From Candidatus Pseudobacter hemicellulosilyticus (lineage in GTDB: Bacteria; Bacteroidota; Bacteroidia; Chitinophagales; Chitinophagaceae), in NCBI GenBank assembly GCA_029202545.1, contig CP119311.1:3410001-3474000 (forward strand): a stretch of 64,000 bases of DNA, given 5' to 3'. Made by a program: the position numbers and the translations under genes. Each line of letters begins with the position of its first letter. Position 1 is the stretch's first letter. Positions 61,542 to 64,000 of the stretch are shown in pieces. The notes under the pieces are model-generated. The model searched no databases. It was not told the DNA's origin and worked only from the letters and a program-made list of their open reading frames with translations.

Positions 61542-62519
61542 ATGGCGCCACTGAAAAGCAAAACTGGCCTTAAAAAGTTTGACACGGCTGCCAGGCACAC
61601 CCGTTTCTACAAGCCTATGCTGGCCACATTGGGCGGCCTCCCCTTTGATGACCCTGACTGGCTGTTTGAAATGAAATGGGATGGCTACAGGGCTGTGGCT
61701 GACTGGAGCAAGGGCAAACTGAAACTCTACTCCCGCAACGGCATTTCCTTTATAGACAAATACCCCATCATTGCAGAAGCGCTCACCAGACTGAAACATG
61801 ATTGTGTGCTGGACGGAGAAATTGTGGTGATGGATGAAAAGGGCCGGCCCCGTTTTCAGTTGCTCCAGCATTATGCCGAAGATCCGCGCTGGCCCATTGC
61901 CTACTATATTTTCGATATACTATTCCTCAAAGGCCAGGACCTGAAGGACCTGCCCCTGCTGCAACGCAAGGAATTGCTCCAACAGCTGCTGAAGCCTTAT
62001 AAGAATGATCTTCTGCGCTATTCAGACCATATTGCAACTAAGGGCAAGAAATTCTTTAAGCAGGTCATGAAGCTGGATTTTGAAGGTATGGTGGCCAAGA
62101 AAGCAGATAGCAGCTACCATATTGGTTTCCGCAGCAATGAATGGGTGAAGATCAAGCACCACAATACCGTGGAAGCGGTGATTGCGGGTTTTACAGAACC
62201 GCGGCGCAGCCGGAAATATTTCGGCGCCCTGATCCTGGGTCAATACAAAGGCCGTGAACTGCAGTATATGGGGCATACCGGCACGGGCTTTACACAGCAG
62301 GGGCTGAAGGAACTCTGGCAGCAGCTGCAACCACTGGTAGTGAGCAGGTCGCCTTTTGCCGGTAAGGTAAAAGTGAATGCGCCTGTTACCTGGGTACAGC
62401 CCAAACTGGTATGCAATATTAAATTCACGGAGCAAACCAATGAGGGACTGCTGCGCCACCCGGTGTTCATGGGTTTGCGGATGGATAAGAAACCTGATGA
62501 AGTGACCAATACTGATTGA
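61542..62519 (+). CDS. LigD ATP-dependent DNA ligase domain protein
   Basis: 325 residues. The nucleotidyltransferase motif I is EMKWDGYRAV (nucleophile Lys near 44), motif III LDGEIVVMDEKGRPRF, motif IV GMVAKKADSSYHIGFRSNEWVKIKHH, and an OB-fold domain follows (about 205-325). It seals nicks during end joining and belongs to the LigD ligase class rather than LigA/LigB. It is preceded by the phosphoesterase gene (46-nt gap) and followed by the polymerase (16 nt), so the three are almost certainly co-transcribed with each other. Confidence 0.94.
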   Translation: MAPLKSKTGLKKFDTAARHTRFYKPMLATLGGLPFDDPDWLFEMKWDGYRAVADWSKGKLKLYSRNGISFIDKYPIIAEALTRLKHDCVLDGEIVVMDEKGRPRFQLLQHYAEDPRWPIAYYIFDILFLKGQDLKDLPLLQRKELLQQLLKPYKNDLLRYSDHIATKGKKFFKQVMKLDFEGMVAKKADSSYHIGFRSNEWVKIKHHNTVEAVIAGFTEPRRSRKYFGALILGQYKGRELQYMGHTGTGFTQQGLKELWQQLQPLVVSRSPFAGKVKVNAPVTWVQPKLVCNIKFTEQTNEGLLRHPVFMGLRMDKKPDEVTNTD

Positions 62520-62535
62520 GCTAAAATCAAAGTAT

Positions 62536-63489
62536 ATGAGCAAGACAGCCACGGCAAAGCCCAGAGCGGCGAAGCAGTCGCCAGCAGAGCAGATCGTAAA
62601 GATCAACAAACAGGAACTGAAGCTGACCAATCTGACCAAACTGTATTTTCCGAAGGATAAGATCAGCAAGGGAGATGTGATCGCTTACTATGATAGCATT
62701 GCACCTGTTTTATTGCCCTACCTGAAAAACAGGCCCATGTCGCTCAAGCGGAATCCCAATGGGATTGACGCCCCTGCCTTTTACCATAAGGATGCGGGCG
62801 AGCAGGCGCCGGACTGGATAGATACCTATGATGTGTATGCGGAATCTTCCAATAAAGTGGTCAATTATATTGTGTGCAATAACAAGGCTACGCTCCTGTA
62901 CCTGGCCAACCTGGGCTGCATTGAAATGAATCCCTGGAATTCTACGGTCAATAAGCCGGATAATCCGTCCTACCTGATCATTGATATTGATCCTTCCAAA
63001 AAAAATACGTTCGACCAGGTGATCTCCGTAGCCCAGGCCACGCAGGAAGTACTGAACAGGGCGGGGGCGGTGAGCTATTGCAAAACCTCCGGTGCTTCCG
63101 GTCTGCATGTGTACCTGCCGCTGAACGCCCGCTATCCGTATGAGCTGGCCCGTGAGTTTGCAGAGATCGTGGCTACGCTGGTGCATGAACAGCTGCAAGG
63201 TATAACCTCCATAGAACGGTCGCTGAGCAAGCGGGGCAATAAGATCTATGTGGACTATCTGCAAAACTCCCGCGGTCAGACCCTGGCTTCTGCATACAGC
63301 CTGCGGCCGGAGCCCGGCGCTACAGTGTCTGCTCCTTTGTTATGGAAAGAAGTAAAGGCTGGCCTGCATCCTTCGCAGTTCACTATTTTCAATATTGAAA
63401 GCAGGGTAAAAAAGCTGGGTGATATTTTCTATATGGTGCTGAAAAAAGGCAATGACCTGAGGCATTGCCTTAAAAATTTAGGTTATTGA
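62536..63489 (+). CDS. LigD polymerase (archaeo-eukaryotic primase) domain protein
   Basis: 317 residues. A short basic leader (SKTATAKPRAAKQSPAEQ) precedes the AEP fold: LKRNPNGIDAPAFYHKDAGEQAPDWIDTYDV, the catalytic pair in YLIIDIDPSKK, and KTSGASGLHVYLPLNARYPYEL, followed by SLSKRGNKIYVDYLQNSRGQTLASAYSLRPEPGATVSAPL. It adds ribo- or deoxynucleotides to fill gaps at broken ends, cooperating with the ligase and phosphoesterase proteins coded just before it. No frame continues from the ligase; the domains are in three separate proteins. Confidence 0.94.
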   Translation: MSKTATAKPRAAKQSPAEQIVKINKQELKLTNLTKLYFPKDKISKGDVIAYYDSIAPVLLPYLKNRPMSLKRNPNGIDAPAFYHKDAGEQAPDWIDTYDVYAESSNKVVNYIVCNNKATLLYLANLGCIEMNPWNSTVNKPDNPSYLIIDIDPSKKNTFDQVISVAQATQEVLNRAGAVSYCKTSGASGLHVYLPLNARYPYELAREFAEIVATLVHEQLQGITSIERSLSKRGNKIYVDYLQNSRGQTLASAYSLRPEPGATVSAPLLWKEVKAGLHPSQFTIFNIESRVKKLGDIFYMVLKKGNDLRHCLKNLGY

Positions 63490-63501
63490 TGGAGGAGTGT
63501 A

Positions 63502-63813
63502 TTAATGGACCATCTTCCGGTTGCTTTCGGTGGCTACCTTTGGACGGGGCTGGCGCATAACATTAAAGAGAAGCCCGCCTACTACCGGCAGGGCGATAGT
63601 AACAATCAGCCATGCTACCCTGGGGACAAAGCCCAGTTCTTCTGCAACAATCACTTCCCAGATGGACCAGGTCCATACCATGCCCACCAGGAGGAAGCCT
63701 GCCCACATGGCCCATACACCAAGATCATAATCACGCAACGGGTTCAGGCCAATAAAGATCAGCGCCACTCCTGTCACTGCCAATAGAAATCCTTTGCTGC
63801 TAAAACTTTTCAT
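63502..63813 (-). CDS. Small membrane protein with PLD-nuclease-N-type layout
   Basis: 103 residues with three hydrophobic segments (GFLLAVTGVALIFIGL, LGVWAMWAGFLLVGMVWTWSIWEVIV, VAWLIVTIALPVVGGLLFNVM). The last two resemble the PLDc_N domain, in which two helices flank an acidic turn and end in PxxGxxxY/F. Function unknown. Convergent with the LigD polymerase gene (12 nt between stops). Confidence 0.6.
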   Translation of the reverse strand: MKSFSSKGFLLAVTGVALIFIGLNPLRDYDLGVWAMWAGFLLVGMVWTWSIWEVIVAEELGFVPRVAWLIVTIALPVVGGLLFNVMRQPRPKVATESNRKMVH

Positions 63814-63864
63814 AACGGCGTTTTTTTAATACTATTAACAGTATCCAATGTTGTGCCATCCGGG

Positions 63865-64000
63865 CTATCGGTCGAAGGAAAAAATGGCAGCATAGGGATT
63901 GTTTTTTCCTGTCATCAGATCATTCAGGATCCTGGCGGCTATCATGCTGAAAATGATGCCGTTACCGCCGTAGCCCAGGGCAAACCAGGTATGGGGCCGG
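63865..64000 (-). CDS. C-terminus of a FAD-dependent oxidoreductase (DAO family, 5' outside the window)
   Basis: The last 45 codons of a minus-strand gene: HTWFALGYGGNGIIFSMIAARILNDLMTGKNNPYAAIFSFDR. The GYGGNGI-x-FS-x-IAARIL segment is the FAD-binding tail of D-amino-acid-oxidase-like (DadA/FAD-binding) enzymes. The rest lies beyond the window, so the substrate cannot be stated. Confidence 0.7.
   Translation of the reverse strand, partial: RPHTWFALGYGGNGIIFSMIAARILNDLMTGKNNPYAAIFSFDR

Overview
This 64 kb window looks like ordinary chromosome from a member of the Bacteroidota, most likely the Chitinophagaceae (inference). Evidence seen in the sequence: a type IX secretion (T9SS) C-terminal sorting domain (end of the first gene), a T9SS plug-domain protein (27478-28773), a BamA-like TamL lipoprotein (22907-25273), a FadL/OmpP1-like porin, the RDD/SpoIIM/DUF4129/DUF4350/MoxR/DUF58 module, and promoter elements of the Bacteroidota type (TTG/TTTG, about 19-20 nt, then TAnnTTTG) with no clear Shine-Dalgarno sites. 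I found no tRNA, rRNA, insertion sequence, prophage or CRISPR array.

Layout. 1-4.5 kb: end of a surface protein, a GH88 hydrolase, a small lipoprotein and a PfkB sugar kinase. 4.5-5.75 kb: a YhcG/DUF1016 PD-(D/E)XK nuclease followed by three decayed tandem copies of one of its own segments, each centred on a perfect palindrome. 6-9 kb: cca, a pRiA4b-ORF3-like gene, miaA. 9.5-12.1 kb: outer-membrane porin and an Asn/Tyr-rich lipoprotein. 12.3-16.4 kb: proS and small membrane proteins. 16.5-22.6 kb: SpoIIM-DUF4129-DUF4350-MoxR-DUF58 operon running into truB. 22.9-29 kb: tamL, an rRNA methyltransferase, an ABC permease, the T9SS plug protein and the SRP RNA gene. 29.4-36.4 kb: fsa, a DUF3800 gene with a structured, terminator-ended leader RNA, smc, ferritin, DUF486. 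36.5-45 kb: a YCF48-like protein, a 1.2 kb non-coding stretch, an Xaa-Pro aminopeptidase, two 7TM-like proteins whose genes overlap tail to tail, a transglutaminase-like protein and a GAPDH paralogue. 45-52.6 kb: a stress/envelope group (YtxH, holin-X-like, DUF1328, receivers, alpha-amylase, MscS, SDR). 52.6-59.5 kb: sigma-54 with an NtrC-type regulator and three histidine kinases. 59.7-63.5 kb: an NHEJ locus (Ku plus LigD split into three separate proteins). The window ends in a FAD oxidoreductase gene.

The most unusual observations are (1) the palindrome-centred segment copies behind yhcG, whose arms show compensated changes, (2) the roughly 100-nt structured RNA upstream of the DUF3800 gene, (3) an 11-bp motif GGGACGAACCA found five times in intergenic or gene-end positions, always on the same strand, and (4) the three-gene LigD with a histone-H1-like tail on the phosphoesterase.
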